From Neoaquamicrobium microcysteis (lineage in GTDB: Bacteria; Pseudomonadota; Alphaproteobacteria; Rhizobiales; Rhizobiaceae), in contig NZ_VSZS01000064.1 of NCBI RefSeq assembly GCF_008180155.1, forward strand, positions 1-64,000: a stretch of 64,000 nucleotides of DNA. Reading direction: 5' to 3'. Below the pieces are notes generated by a model that saw nothing but the letters and a program-made list of their open reading frames with translations, made no database searches and was not told the origin of the DNA. How positions within the stretch are numbered: position 1 is the first letter of the stretch; every line of letters starts with the position of its first letter. Shown piece after piece: positions 1 to 8,395 of the stretch. The translations under genes were made by a program, and so were the position numbers.

Positions 1-228
1 CCCCGTCGACCGGACGAGGCCAATCCCGCACGCCGCTCTTCCCCTTTGGTCAGCCCGGTGGCCACCCAAGCCCTCCGGGTAAGAGCGCATGCAGGATAAA
101 GGCGCACCAAAAGGGTGTGGATGAAAATTCCGCAGAAAAAATGCGCAAGCCCGCAGCAGCAACGACCTGGCGGTATGAATTTGTGACGCAGGCGCAAATC
201 CGTCCACTGGGGCGCGCAGCGCCGCCTG
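1..228. other. Left edge, no gene recognised
   Basis: No convincing coding region or RNA was found in these bases. The one open frame that crosses them on the minus strand overlaps the LysE gene in another frame and has an Arg/Pro-rich composition typical of a GC-driven artefact. Confidence 0.5.
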
Positions 229-858
229 CTACCGCGCGGCTATCGCAGCTGCCGCGCCGGCCATCGTGGCGGCGCTGATGCGATTGGCGATACGCACCGC
301 GCGCTCGCTCCGCAGCACGCGGCGCGCCTGAAGGGCGGCGACGACCCAAGTAAGGTCGATCGCGATCAGGACGATGGCCATGGCGAGAAGCAACTCGGCC
401 CATCCGAGAATGGTGATCGAGCCGAGATCGATGAGGCTCGGCAGGAGTGCCATGTAGAACATCATGATCTTGGGATTGCCAAGCGTCACCGCCATGCCGG
501 CGGCGAACAGGCGGAGCGACGATTCCGCGCGTGGCATCTCACCTTCGCGGATCGCCACCGGTGCGGTCCACATCCTCCAGGCGAGCCATGCGAGATAGGC
601 AACGCCCGCCCATTTGAGGATAAAGAAGGCAAGGTGGAAGGTCTGCGCCACGAAAGCGAGCCCGAAGACCGCCATGGTGAGCCAGATACCCTCGCCGATC
701 CACATGGCGGCCAGAAACGGCAGCACCTCGCGGTATCCCTTCGAGATGACACGGGCGACGAGCGCGGCGATCGAAGGCCCGGGCGAGCCGGCTGCGACCA
801 GCAACGCTCCCGCGAAAATCACCAGGGTCGCCAGTTCTATCCTATGCCTCGCCAGCAA
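229..858 (-). CDS. LysE/RhtB family amino-acid exporter
   Basis: A 209-residue polytopic inner-membrane protein of the LysE/RhtB family, which exports amino acids or related metabolites. The family landmark SPGPS is at residues 25-29, followed by about six hydrophobic segments; the GNPK motif (GNPKIMMFYMALLP) lies mid-protein, as usual in RhtB proteins. The start is a TTG at 858; an in-frame TAG at 874-876 excludes a longer form and no ATG gives a complete first helix. It lies downstream of typA on the same strand but is separated by a hairpin. A second, distinct LysE protein is at 44754-45395. Substrate unknown. Confidence 0.85.
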   Translation of the reverse strand: MLARHRIELATLVIFAGALLVAAGSPGPSIAALVARVISKGYREVLPFLAAMWIGEGIWLTMAVFGLAFVAQTFHLAFFILKWAGVAYLAWLAWRMWTAPVAIREGEMPRAESSLRLFAAGMAVTLGNPKIMMFYMALLPSLIDLGSITILGWAELLLAMAIVLIAIDLTWVVAALQARRVLRSERAVRIANRISAATMAGAAAAIAAR

Positions 859-885
859 TCCGAGGACACCAGCCTATCAAAGCAA

Positions 886-912
886 CGGCCGGCACGGCAA
901 TCGTGCCGGCCG
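886..912 (-). terminator. Hairpin terminator after typA
   Basis: Perfect 11-bp inverted repeat (CGGCCGGCACG and its complement) with a 5-base loop, in the gap between typA and the LysE gene. On the minus strand the stem is followed by GTTGCTTTG, a weak U-rich tract, so termination may be partial. Confidence 0.6.
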
Positions 913-943
913 GCCGCGTGATGATTACGGACGCTGAAGCGGC

Positions 944-2770
944 TCAGGCGGCGCCGACAGCCTTGCTCTTTTCGAAGCGCTTGCGCTCGTGCGGGTCGAG
1001 ATAGAGCTTGCGAAGGCGGATGGACTTCGGCGTCACTTCGACCAGCTCGTCGTCCTGGATCCAGGCCAGCGCGCGCTCCAGCGTCATGCGGATCGGCGGG
1101 GTGAGACGCACGGCCTCGTCCTTGCCGGCGGCGCGGATGTTAGTGAGCTTCTTGCCCTTCAGCACGTTTACTTCGAGGTCGTTGTCACGGCTGTGAATGC
1201 CGATGATCATGCCGGCATACACCTTGACGCCGGCGTCGATGACCATCGGCCCGCGATCCTCGAGGTTCCACATCGCGAACGCGACCGACTCGCCCTGATC
1301 GTTGGAGATCAGAACGCCGTTGGTGCGGCCCGGCAACTCGCCCTTGTAGGGCTGGTAGGAGTGGAACAGGCGGTTCATGACGGCGGTGCCGCGCGTGTCG
1401 GTCAAAAGCTCCGACTGGTAGCCGATGAGGCCGCGGGTCGGCGCGTGGAAGACAAGACGCTGACGGTCGCCACCCGACGGACGCAGTTCGACCATGTCGG
1501 CCTTGCGCTCCGACATCTTCTGCACGACGACGCCGGAATGCTCCTCGTCGACGTCGATGACGACTTCCTCGATCGGCTCGAGAAGCTGGCCGCTGTCGTC
1601 CTTCTGCATCACCACGCGCGGACGCGAGACGGCGAGCTCGAAACCCTCGCGGCGCATCGTCTCGATCAGCACGGCGAGCTGAAGCTCACCACGGCCCGAA
1701 ACGTAGAACGAATCCTTGTCGGCCGATTCCTCGATCTTGAGCGCGACGTTGCCCTCGGCTTCCTTGAGCAGGCGGTCGCGGATCACGCGCGAGGTGACCT
1801 TGTCGCCTTCGGTGCCGGCCAGCGGTGAATCGTTGACGATGAAGGACATGGTGACGGTCGGCGGATCGATCGGCTGCGCCTGCATCGGCTCGCTGATCGA
1901 CGGGTCGCAGAAGGTGTCGGCGACGGTGCCCTTCGACAGGCCTGCGATGGCGACGATGTCGCCTGCCTGCGCTTCCTCGATCGGCTGGCGCTCGAGGCCA
2001 CGGAAGGCGAGGATCTTGGAGACGCGGCCGTTTTCCAGCAGCGAGCCGTCATGGTGCAGCACCTTGACCGCCTGGTTCGGCTTCAGCGTACCCGACGCGA
2101 TGCGGCCGGTAATGATGCGGCCGAGGAACGGGTTGGCTTCGAGGATCGTGCCGATCATGCGGAACGGGCCGGGCTCGACGGTGGGCTCCGGCACGTGCTT
2201 CAGCACGAGATCGAACAGCGGCGCCAGGCGCTGCTCCTTGGGGCCTTCGGGGCTTTCGGCCATCCAGCCATCGCGGCCGGAACCGTAGAGGATCGGGAAG
2301 TCGAGCTGCTCGTCGGTCGCGTCGAGCGCTGCGAAGAGGTCGAACACTTCGTTGATGACCTCGTCGGCGCGCGCGTCCGGCCGGTCGATCTTGTTGATGG
2401 CGACGATGGGGCGAAGGCCGACCTTAAGCGCCTTGCCGACCACGAACTTGGTCTGCGGCATCGGGCCTTCGGCGGCATCGACGAGGACGATTGCGCCGTC
2501 CACCATCGACAGGATGCGCTCGACCTCACCGCCGAAATCGGCGTGGCCCGGCGTGTCGACGATGTTGATGCGGGTGTCCTTCCAGTCGACCGAGGTCGCC
2601 TTGGCGAGGATGGTGATGCCGCGCTCCTTTTCGAGATCGTTGGAATCCATCGCGCGCTCCTGCACGCGCTGGTTTTCGCGGAACGAGCCCGACTGCTTGA
2701 GAAGCTCGTCTACGAGCGTCGTTTTGCCATGGTCGACGTGCGCGATGATCGCGATGTTCCGCAGTTTCAT
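944..2770 (-). CDS. typA: Ribosome-associated GTPase TypA/BipA
   Basis: A 608-residue translational GTPase of the TypA/BipA family, which binds 70S ribosomes and aids growth and ribosome assembly under stress. The P-loop AHVDHGKTT is at residues 10-18, followed by ERGITI (switch I), DTPGHADF (G3) and NKID (G4). The C-terminal third carries the TypA-specific segment around TPPIRMTLERALAW. The start is the ATG at 2770, giving MKLRNIAIIAHVDHGK and the normal family length; a purine-rich GAGAG precedes it. The frame stays open upstream to 2968 but that part has no family similarity. Not part of an obvious operon. Confidence 0.97.
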   Translation of the reverse strand: MKLRNIAIIAHVDHGKTTLVDELLKQSGSFRENQRVQERAMDSNDLEKERGITILAKATSVDWKDTRINIVDTPGHADFGGEVERILSMVDGAIVLVDAAEGPMPQTKFVVGKALKVGLRPIVAINKIDRPDARADEVINEVFDLFAALDATDEQLDFPILYGSGRDGWMAESPEGPKEQRLAPLFDLVLKHVPEPTVEPGPFRMIGTILEANPFLGRIITGRIASGTLKPNQAVKVLHHDGSLLENGRVSKILAFRGLERQPIEEAQAGDIVAIAGLSKGTVADTFCDPSISEPMQAQPIDPPTVTMSFIVNDSPLAGTEGDKVTSRVIRDRLLKEAEGNVALKIEESADKDSFYVSGRGELQLAVLIETMRREGFELAVSRPRVVMQKDDSGQLLEPIEEVVIDVDEEHSGVVVQKMSERKADMVELRPSGGDRQRLVFHAPTRGLIGYQSELLTDTRGTAVMNRLFHSYQPYKGELPGRTNGVLISNDQGESVAFAMWNLEDRGPMVIDAGVKVYAGMIIGIHSRDNDLEVNVLKGKKLTNIRAAGKDEAVRLTPPIRMTLERALAWIQDDELVEVTPKSIRLRKLYLDPHERKRFEKSKAVGAA

Positions 2771-2841
2771 ATGTCTCTCGGGAGTTATGGCCGACGCACG
2801 CAGGCGCGGGCAATCTTCGGTTGGCGCGCTCATACAGCTTT

Positions 2842-2857
2842 TTTCGCAATTGCGAAA
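2842..2857. promoter_or_regulatory. 16-bp perfect palindrome upstream of typA
   Basis: TTTCGCAATTGCGAAA reads the same on both strands. It lies 72-87 bases upstream of the typA start and just downstream of the LysR stop. It could be an operator for typA or a short hairpin ending lysR. No protein can be assigned to it from sequence. Confidence 0.4.
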
Positions 2858-2868
2858 GGGGGCAGGGC

Positions 2869-3765
2869 TCAGCGCTTGCGCGCGTAGGCGGCGAGCCCCT
2901 CGACCAGATGATCGAACATCAGCCGCACGCGGCGCGTGTCGCGCAGATCCTCGTGCATAGCCACCCACATCTCGTAGCCGAACTCGGCGGTCTCGGGCAG
3001 CACGGGCACGAGGTCGGGATCGTCGGCCGCAAGGCCGAGGTGACAGGCGCCGATGCCGAACCCGGCCTTCACCGCCATGAGCTGAGCCACGTCGCTGTCG
3101 CAGCGCAGCGCGAACATGTCGCGCGACAGAGGCCGGCCGGCGATGGAGACACCGTCCAGCAGCGCTTCGTCGCGGTCGATACCCACGATCGGATGGGAGC
3201 CGAGATCCTCAACCCGCTGCGGCAGGCCGTGCCGGGCCGCATAGTCGCGGTGCGCGAAGAGGCCGATGCGCGCCGCTCCCACATGCCGGGCCACGATGGC
3301 TTCCTGCTGCGGACGCATCATGCGCACGGCGATGTCGGCGTCGCGCCGCAGCAGGTTCTCGTTGCGGTTGGACAGCGCCAGCTCGATCTCTATGGCAGGA
3401 TGCGCCTCGCGAAACGCGGACAGCATCGGCGGCAGCACGAGAGTGCCGACGATCTCGCTCGCAGTCAGCCGCACCGTGCCGCGCGCCTCGCCGCGTTCGC
3501 CCGACGCGGTGCGCACCAGATTGTCGGCGGCGGTCGCCATGGCCTGCGCCTGAGGCACCAGCGACAATGCGAGCTGGGTGGGAATGAGACCATTACGGGA
3601 GCGGGTGAACAGCCTGGCGCCGGTGGCGGCCTCCAGCGCGTCGATGTGACGGCCGACGGTCGGCTGTGTGAGCTGCAACGCGCGGGCTGCACCCGACAGG
3701 CTGCCATCCTCGATAACGGCGAGGAAGGTTCGCCAATGCTCCCAGTTTTGTGCAATCTGCTTCAT
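2869..3765 (-). CDS. LysR family transcriptional regulator
   Basis: A 298-residue LysR-type regulator. The N-terminal winged helix (about residues 8-65) has the family pattern FLAVIEDGSLSGAARALQLTQPTVGRHIDALE. The remainder is the two-lobed effector-binding domain, beginning near VRLTASEIVGTLVLPPML. It is divergent from the START-like gene at 3866 with a 100-bp gap, the usual arrangement of a LysR regulator and its target. The AT-rich intergenic segment (3766-3865) is the likely promoter/operator region. The ligand is unknown. Confidence 0.9.
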   Translation of the reverse strand: MKQIAQNWEHWRTFLAVIEDGSLSGAARALQLTQPTVGRHIDALEAATGARLFTRSRNGLIPTQLALSLVPQAQAMATAADNLVRTASGERGEARGTVRLTASEIVGTLVLPPMLSAFREAHPAIEIELALSNRNENLLRRDADIAVRMMRPQQEAIVARHVGAARIGLFAHRDYAARHGLPQRVEDLGSHPIVGIDRDEALLDGVSIAGRPLSRDMFALRCDSDVAQLMAVKAGFGIGACHLGLAADDPDLVPVLPETAEFGYEMWVAMHEDLRDTRRVRLMFDHLVEGLAAYARKR

Positions 3766-3865
3766 CTATTTTTGTATATCATCGCCAATTATTTCGTCAA
3801 TTTTCGTTCCAGTGACGAGAACCTATCTCTGTGTCATCGAACGACGCCCGAAACGGAGAGCCGCC

Positions 3866-4369
3866 ATGAACATCCTGCTTGCAACCGCAACCGCCACAGC
3901 CCTCGCGCTGGCCGGCGCGTTCGCTCTCGCGCCGACAAGGGAGATCGTGACCGAGGTGCAGATCGACGCAGCACCTTCGAAGGTGTGGTCGGTGCTGGCC
4001 GATCCTCAGCGCTATGCGGAATGGAACCCGTTTCTGGTGGATATGGAGGGCGAACTGGCCGAGGGCGCCACACTGACCAACACCATGCGCCCGCAAGGCG
4101 GCAGCGAGATGACCTTCCGGCCCACGGTGCTCAAGGTCGAGCGGGACAGGGAACTGCGCTGGCTGGGCCGCCTGCTTCTGCCCCGCATCTTCGACGGCGA
4201 GCACTATTTCCTGCTGGAAGAGCGTGATGGAGGCACGCGCCTCGTCCATGGAGAGCGCTTTGGCGGCATCGGCCTCTGGCTGCTCGACGTCGAGCGGTTC
4301 CGGGCCGATTTCGAGCGCATGAACGCTGCCCTCAAGGCTAGGGTCGAAGCCTTGCCCGTCTCTGGATAG
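3866..4369 (+). CDS. SRPBCC (START-like) domain protein
   Basis: A 167-residue protein with an N-terminal hydrophobic stretch (about residues 3-25, a signal anchor or signal peptide) and a polyketide-cyclase/START-like domain. The hallmark start of that fold, EVQIDAAPSKVWSVLADPQRYAEWNPF, is present. Such domains bind hydrophobic ligands; the ligand here is unknown. The ATG at 3866 is preceded by CGGAGAG at good spacing and is preferred over upstream starts that would cross the LysR promoter region. Probable target of the divergent LysR regulator. Confidence 0.75.
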   Translation: MNILLATATATALALAGAFALAPTREIVTEVQIDAAPSKVWSVLADPQRYAEWNPFLVDMEGELAEGATLTNTMRPQGGSEMTFRPTVLKVERDRELRWLGRLLLPRIFDGEHYFLLEERDGGTRLVHGERFGGIGLWLLDVERFRADFERMNAALKARVEALPVSG

Positions 4370-4472
4370 TGAACGGTCCGTTCTCAGAAACGCGCCCCGA
4401 GCGCTCTATCTGATCCTGCGCAACCGCTGCACAATGCGGTCGGAGGCGGGCAAAGCGCGCAGGGAGGAGAGA

Positions 4473-5054
4473 ATGCAGAAGCTGCAGTCGCAGGGCGTTC
4501 ACCACATCACCATCACCGGCGCTGACCGCCAGACTTCGATAGATTTCTGGGAGGGCGTGCTGGGCATGCCTTTCATCTTCGAGCAGCCGAACCTCGACCG
4601 CGCCAGTGAAAGCCATCTCTATTTCGACCCCGGCGACGGTCGGCTCATCACCATCTTCACCGACGAAGAGCGCAGGCCCGATCCACGCCGTACCCCGACT
4701 GAGCCGGGCTGCGTGCATCACATCGCCTTTTCGGTCTCGCGCGTGACGTTCCTCCAGGCCGTCTCAAGGCTGGACGAGCGCGGCATCCGCCATTCGGGCG
4801 TGAAGGATCGCGGCTTCATGGACTCGATCTATTTCACCGACCCGCTCGGCCTGCTGATCGAGCTGGCCTCATACCGCTTCGAGCCGCCGCACGGCTTCAC
4901 GCACGCCGATGTCCTGATGGAAGCCCATCACATCCGCATCGAGCGGAACGACTACAACATTGCCGAGGTGCACCTGGCCGACGCCATCGAGCGTCTGGTC
5001 ACGCGCTCAAAGGCCTCGCTGTCGCAGGACCGCTCTGCAAAACATCCATACTGA
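4473..5054 (+). CDS. VOC family (glyoxalase/ring-cleaving dioxygenase-like) protein
   Basis: A 193-residue vicinal-oxygen-chelate metalloprotein. Two beta-alpha-beta-beta-beta modules are visible, each opening with a metal-ligand histidine (VHHITITG near the start, CVHHIAFSV about residue 80), and the acidic ligand falls in LIELASYRF near residue 140. The family includes glyoxalases, fosfomycin-type thiol transferases and extradiol dioxygenases; the reaction cannot be fixed here. The ATG at 4473 has AGGGAGGAGA immediately upstream. It is followed after 29 bases by a GST-family gene, so the pair is probably one detoxification operon. Confidence 0.8.
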   Translation: MQKLQSQGVHHITITGADRQTSIDFWEGVLGMPFIFEQPNLDRASESHLYFDPGDGRLITIFTDEERRPDPRRTPTEPGCVHHIAFSVSRVTFLQAVSRLDERGIRHSGVKDRGFMDSIYFTDPLGLLIELASYRFEPPHGFTHADVLMEAHHIRIERNDYNIAEVHLADAIERLVTRSKASLSQDRSAKHPY

Positions 5055-5083
5055 AAACAAGAACCCAGAGGGAGGAGAAGCCA

Positions 5084-5770
5084 ATGGCAATGCAGCTCAA
5101 CGTGCTCAAGCCCAGCGTGAACAACATGGCGGTGAGGGTTTTCGCCCGTGCCGCCGGCCTCGATTTTTCCGAGAACGATGTCTACGGCCACACGCGGTCG
5201 CCGGAATTCATGGCAAAGAACCCGGCCCACCTGACCCCGATGATCGAGGAGCCGGGCCTTCCCAAGGGCGCGCTGTGGGAAAGCTGCGCCATCATGCAGT
5301 ATCTGTCCAACAAGCACGGGCTGACGCAGTTCTACCCTGCCGATCCGGCACGCCGCGCCATGATCGACAGCGCGATGTTCTACCTCGTCGGCACGCTCTA
5401 TCCGCTGGTGGCGCGCGCCACCTACCCCTCGCTCAACTTCCCGCAATATCCGGGCGAGGTGGGCGCGAGCGAAGCGGACGATGCGGCCAAGAGCGCGGCA
5501 TCGAAGGCAGCGACAGACGCCATCGCCGAGCCGCTGGGCGTGTTTCACAGCTTCTTCATGGACGGCAAGCCGTTCATCGGCGGCGACAGCCCTTCGATCG
5601 CCGACATCAGACTGGCCGTCACGCTCGAGTTCCTCGATGTGATCGACTACCCGCTTCCGGAATGGGCCTCGGCCTATGTGAGGCGGATGGAGGATGCGCT
5701 GGGCGACGCTTATGGCGAGCCGGCGGCCGACGTGCGCGGCTACATCGCCTATGTGAGGTCACAGGCGTAG
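5084..5770 (+). CDS. Glutathione S-transferase family protein
   Basis: A 228-residue GST-fold protein. The N-terminal thioredoxin-like domain covers about residues 1-83 and ends with the substrate-binding ESCAIMQYL pattern; the all-helical C-terminal domain follows, with the N-capping SIADIRLA segment near residue 175. A strong GGGAGGAG ribosome site precedes the ATG. It forms a likely operon with the upstream VOC protein and is followed by a strong terminator. Substrate unknown. Confidence 0.85.
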   Translation: MAMQLNVLKPSVNNMAVRVFARAAGLDFSENDVYGHTRSPEFMAKNPAHLTPMIEEPGLPKGALWESCAIMQYLSNKHGLTQFYPADPARRAMIDSAMFYLVGTLYPLVARATYPSLNFPQYPGEVGASEADDAAKSAASKAATDAIAEPLGVFHSFFMDGKPFIGGDSPSIADIRLAVTLEFLDVIDYPLPEWASAYVRRMEDALGDAYGEPAADVRGYIAYVRSQA

Positions 5771-5833
5771 GAACGGCACGGCTGTTGCGCGCGCGGCGGC
5801 CGGGGTAAGGGCGGGCATCGCCGCGTGCGAAGG

Positions 5834-5866
5834 CGGCTCCGGAGGTCATGCTCCGGGGCCGTTTTT
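5834..5866 (+). terminator. Rho-independent terminator after VOC/GST operon
   Basis: An 11-bp stem (CGGCTCCGGAG with CTCCGGGGCCG, one G-U pair), a 6-base loop, and five T residues directly after. It ends the VOC-GST transcript. Confidence 0.85.
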
Positions 5867-5896
5867 CGATTCCGGGCGGCAATCGAAAAGAGTCTT

Positions 5897-5922
5897 GAAA
5901 CATTCTTAACGCTTGTGCGTTA
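5897..5922 (+). promoter_or_regulatory. ECF-like promoter and inverted repeat before small exported protein
   Basis: GAAAC, 16 bases, CGTT ends 29 bases before the ATG at 5951; this is one mismatch from the alphaproteobacterial EcfG consensus GGAAC-N16/17-CGTT. The same stretch also reads TTGAAA for a housekeeping -35. A perfect inverted repeat TAACGC-TTGT-GCGTTA (5907-5922) overlaps the -10 and could be an operator. Confidence 0.35.
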
Positions 5923-5950
5923 GGGATCGAATATTCGAGACGAGGCCACG

Positions 5951-6193
5951 ATGACGCTTCCCTCCTGGGCCCTGAAACTTGCAGCAGCTTCAGTCATTCC
6001 CGCCGTGATCTTCGCGGGCGCGGCCCTGTCCGCGCCCTCGCAGCAGGTGGCCGGCACCGTCGCCGACCAGACCTACCAGAGCGGTGACGACGGGATCGAT
6101 TTCGCTGCGGTTACCGGCCCGGTCGGCTCCCGCGAAGGCCGCACCCCCGCGTGCGCCGATCCGGCAAGCGGGCTGCATCCCTGCGTGAAATAG
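5951..6193 (+). CDS. Small exported hypothetical protein
   Basis: An 80-residue protein I do not recognise. It begins with a classical signal peptide: Lys at residue 9, hydrophobic run LAAASVIPAVIFAGAAL, and a likely cleavage near LSA-PS (about residue 28). The mature peptide of about 52 residues is acidic, then basic, and carries two cysteines (TPACADPASGLHPCVK), which could form a disulfide. It starts with ATG at 5951 behind a possible ECF-type promoter and ends 4 bases before the convergent M3 peptidase stop. Confidence 0.6.
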   Translation: MTLPSWALKLAAASVIPAVIFAGAALSAPSQQVAGTVADQTYQSGDDGIDFAAVTGPVGSREGRTPACADPASGLHPCVK

Positions 6194-6197
6194 CGCT

Positions 6198-8252
6198 TCA
6201 GACCAGCCCGCGCTTTTCCATCATGGCTTCTGGCGACGGCATCTTGCCGCGGAACGCCTTGTAGAGATCCTCGGGGTCGCGCGTCCCGCCCGCCGCATAG
6301 ATGTGTGTCCTGAGCTTCCCGGCGGTTGCGGCATCGAATACATCACCCGTTTCCTCGAAGGCCGAGAACGCGTCGGCATCCAGCACTTCCGACCACATGT
6401 AGGAATAATAGCCCGCTGAATAGCCGTCGCCCGAGAAGACGTGCAGGAAATGCGGCGTGCGGTGGCGCATCGCGATCTCGGCGGGCATGCCGAGCTTCCG
6501 CAGCGCTTCCGCCTCGAAAGCCAGTGGATCGGCGGGCGCTTTGGACCGCTTGTGATATTCCATGTCGACCAGCGCGCTGGCGGTGAACTCGACGGTGGCG
6601 AAGCCGGCATTGAAGGTGCGCGCAGCCAGCATCTTGTCGAGCAGCGACTTGGGCATCGACTCGCCGGTGCGATAGTGCAGCGCGTGCTTTTCCAGGATTT
6701 CCGGCACGGTCAGCCAGTGCTCGTAAAGCTGCGAGGGCAGCTCGACGAAATCGCGCGACACGCCGGTGCCCGAGACGGACGGCCACGTCGCCTCGCTCAG
6801 CATGCCGTGCAGGGCGTGGCCGAATTCGTGGAACAGCGTGCGCGCGTCGTCCATGGAAAGCAGCGCAGGCTGGCCCTTGGGCGGCTTGGCGAAGTTCATG
6901 ACGTTGTAGACGATGGGAGACGTCACGCCGTCCAGCTTGTCGCCGACCTCCAGGGAACTCATCCATGCGCCGGAGCGCTTGGACGAGCGGTTGAAGTAAT
7001 CTGCCAGGAAGGTCGCGCGATGCGAACCGTCGGCGTTCTTCACCTCGAACACCCGCACATCCTCGTGCCACGCGGCAACGCCCTTCCTTTCCTCGAAGGT
7101 GAGGCCGAACAGCCGGGTCGCGACGTCGAAACACGCGTCGATGATGCGATCGAGCTGCAGATAGGGTTTCAGCTCGGCCTCATCGAAAGCGTATTTCCGC
7201 GCCCGCAGCTTCTCCTGCCAGTAGCGCCAGTCGGAGGCCGCGATGGCCTCGTTGCTGCCCGCTTCCTGCGCGATGCGCTGCAGCTCTTCCTTGTCGGCGG
7301 CGGCCTTTTCGCGCGCCTTGTCCCACACCGGCTCCAGCAGACCCATGACGGCATCTGGCGTCTTGGCCATGGTGTCGTCGAGCTTGAGCGCAGCGAAGCT
7401 TTCGTAACCGAGCAGGGCGGCCTTTTCGGCGCGCAGCTCCAGCGTTTCCTTCACCAAAGCCGAATTGTCGGTCGCGCCGCCGTTCTGCCCGCGGCCGGTG
7501 AAGGCGCCGAACGCCTTCTCGCGCAGGTCGCGGCGCGCCGAGAATGTCAGGAAAGGCTCGATGATCGAGCGCGACAGCGTGACGGCGAAGCGCCCTTCCT
7601 GCCCGCGCGCGCTGGCGGCTTCCGCCATCGCGTCCCTGAGAAATTCCGGCAGACCGTCGAGTTCGTCGCCATCGTCGAGGAACAGCGCCCATTCGGCCTC
7701 GTCGGCCAGCACGTTCTGGCCGAACTGCGCGCCCAGCGACGCCAGCCGTTCGCCAATGGCGGCCAGCCGCTTCTTGCCGGCGTCGTCCAGCTTGGCGCCG
7801 GACTTGACGAAGCCCTTCCAGGTCTTCTCCAGAACCCGTTCCGTCTCGGTGTCGAGGCCGAGTGTCGCGCGCGCCGCGTAAAGCGCATCGACGCGCGCGA
7901 ACAGGGCCGCGTTCATGTAGATCGCCGAGTAGTGGCGCGACATCTTCGGCGCGATCTCTCGCTCCAGCGCCTGTATCTGCGGATTGGTATGCGCGCCGGC
8001 CCTGCACCAGAACACAGCCGAGACACGGCCCAGCGCATCGCCGGCGAGTTGCAGCGCCTTCAGCGTGTTCTCGACGGTGGCCGGCGCGGGATCGTTGGCG
8101 ATCGCCTCGATTTCCTTTTCGTGCACCGCCAGTGAGGCATCGAAGACAGGAGAAAACTGATCGTCGGCAATGGCCGTGAAATCGGGAAGGCCGAGCGGCC
8201 CCGTCCAGCGCGTCAGCGGGTGGGAAGCAAGGTCGATGGCAGCGTCGGACAT
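6198..8252 (-). CDS. M3 family oligopeptidase (Dcp/OpdA-like)
   Basis: A 684-residue zinc metallopeptidase of family M3, the cytoplasmic thimet-oligopeptidase-like enzymes that degrade short peptides (E. coli Dcp and oligopeptidase A are of similar length). The zinc site HEFGHALHG is about two-thirds along, and the C-terminal GDGYSAGYYSYMWSEVLDADAFSAF segment is characteristic. The ATG at 8252 gives MSDAAIDLASHPLTRW and the normal length; the frame continues upstream to 8405 but crosses the divergent marR promoter. No signal peptide. Confidence 0.93.
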   Translation of the reverse strand: MSDAAIDLASHPLTRWTGPLGLPDFTAIADDQFSPVFDASLAVHEKEIEAIANDPAPATVENTLKALQLAGDALGRVSAVFWCRAGAHTNPQIQALEREIAPKMSRHYSAIYMNAALFARVDALYAARATLGLDTETERVLEKTWKGFVKSGAKLDDAGKKRLAAIGERLASLGAQFGQNVLADEAEWALFLDDGDELDGLPEFLRDAMAEAASARGQEGRFAVTLSRSIIEPFLTFSARRDLREKAFGAFTGRGQNGGATDNSALVKETLELRAEKAALLGYESFAALKLDDTMAKTPDAVMGLLEPVWDKAREKAAADKEELQRIAQEAGSNEAIAASDWRYWQEKLRARKYAFDEAELKPYLQLDRIIDACFDVATRLFGLTFEERKGVAAWHEDVRVFEVKNADGSHRATFLADYFNRSSKRSGAWMSSLEVGDKLDGVTSPIVYNVMNFAKPPKGQPALLSMDDARTLFHEFGHALHGMLSEATWPSVSGTGVSRDFVELPSQLYEHWLTVPEILEKHALHYRTGESMPKSLLDKMLAARTFNAGFATVEFTASALVDMEYHKRSKAPADPLAFEAEALRKLGMPAEIAMRHRTPHFLHVFSGDGYSAGYYSYMWSEVLDADAFSAFEETGDVFDAATAGKLRTHIYAAGGTRDPEDLYKAFRGKMPSPEAMMEKRGLV

Positions 8253-8340
8253 GGAAACTCCGGGAATGGTCGGCCGTGAAGGGCGAAGGAAGGGTCGATG
8301 GAGATTTAGGGGTGCTGCAGGCCCGGCGCAACCGCCCGCC

Positions 8341-8369
8341 TTGACGATGGCGCAGGGCAGCAATAAGTA
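8341..8369 (+). promoter_or_regulatory. Predicted housekeeping promoter of marR-MFS operon
   Basis: TTGACG (8341-8346), 17 bases, TAAGTA (8364-8369) sits about 27 bases before the marR start. The -35 is near consensus and the spacing is ideal. Confidence 0.45.
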
Positions 8370-8392
8370 GGAGAGATAATAAGGATTACTTA
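8364..8392. promoter_or_regulatory. Candidate MarR operator over the -10 region
   Basis: The inverted repeat TAAGTA-N17-TACTTA overlaps the predicted -10 element and ends 3 bases before the marR ATG at 8396. This position would allow autorepression, the common mode for MarR regulators that sit before an efflux gene. Confidence 0.4.
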
Positions 8393-8395
8393 CGA

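Noticed and set aside
2821-4227. A long plus-strand frame across the LysR gene into the START-like gene
   Set aside because: It is antisense to LysR and out of frame with the real gene at 3866; no family pattern was seen.
6441-8135. A 564-codon frame opposite the M3 peptidase
   Set aside because: Antisense shadow of a complete, well-recognised gene.
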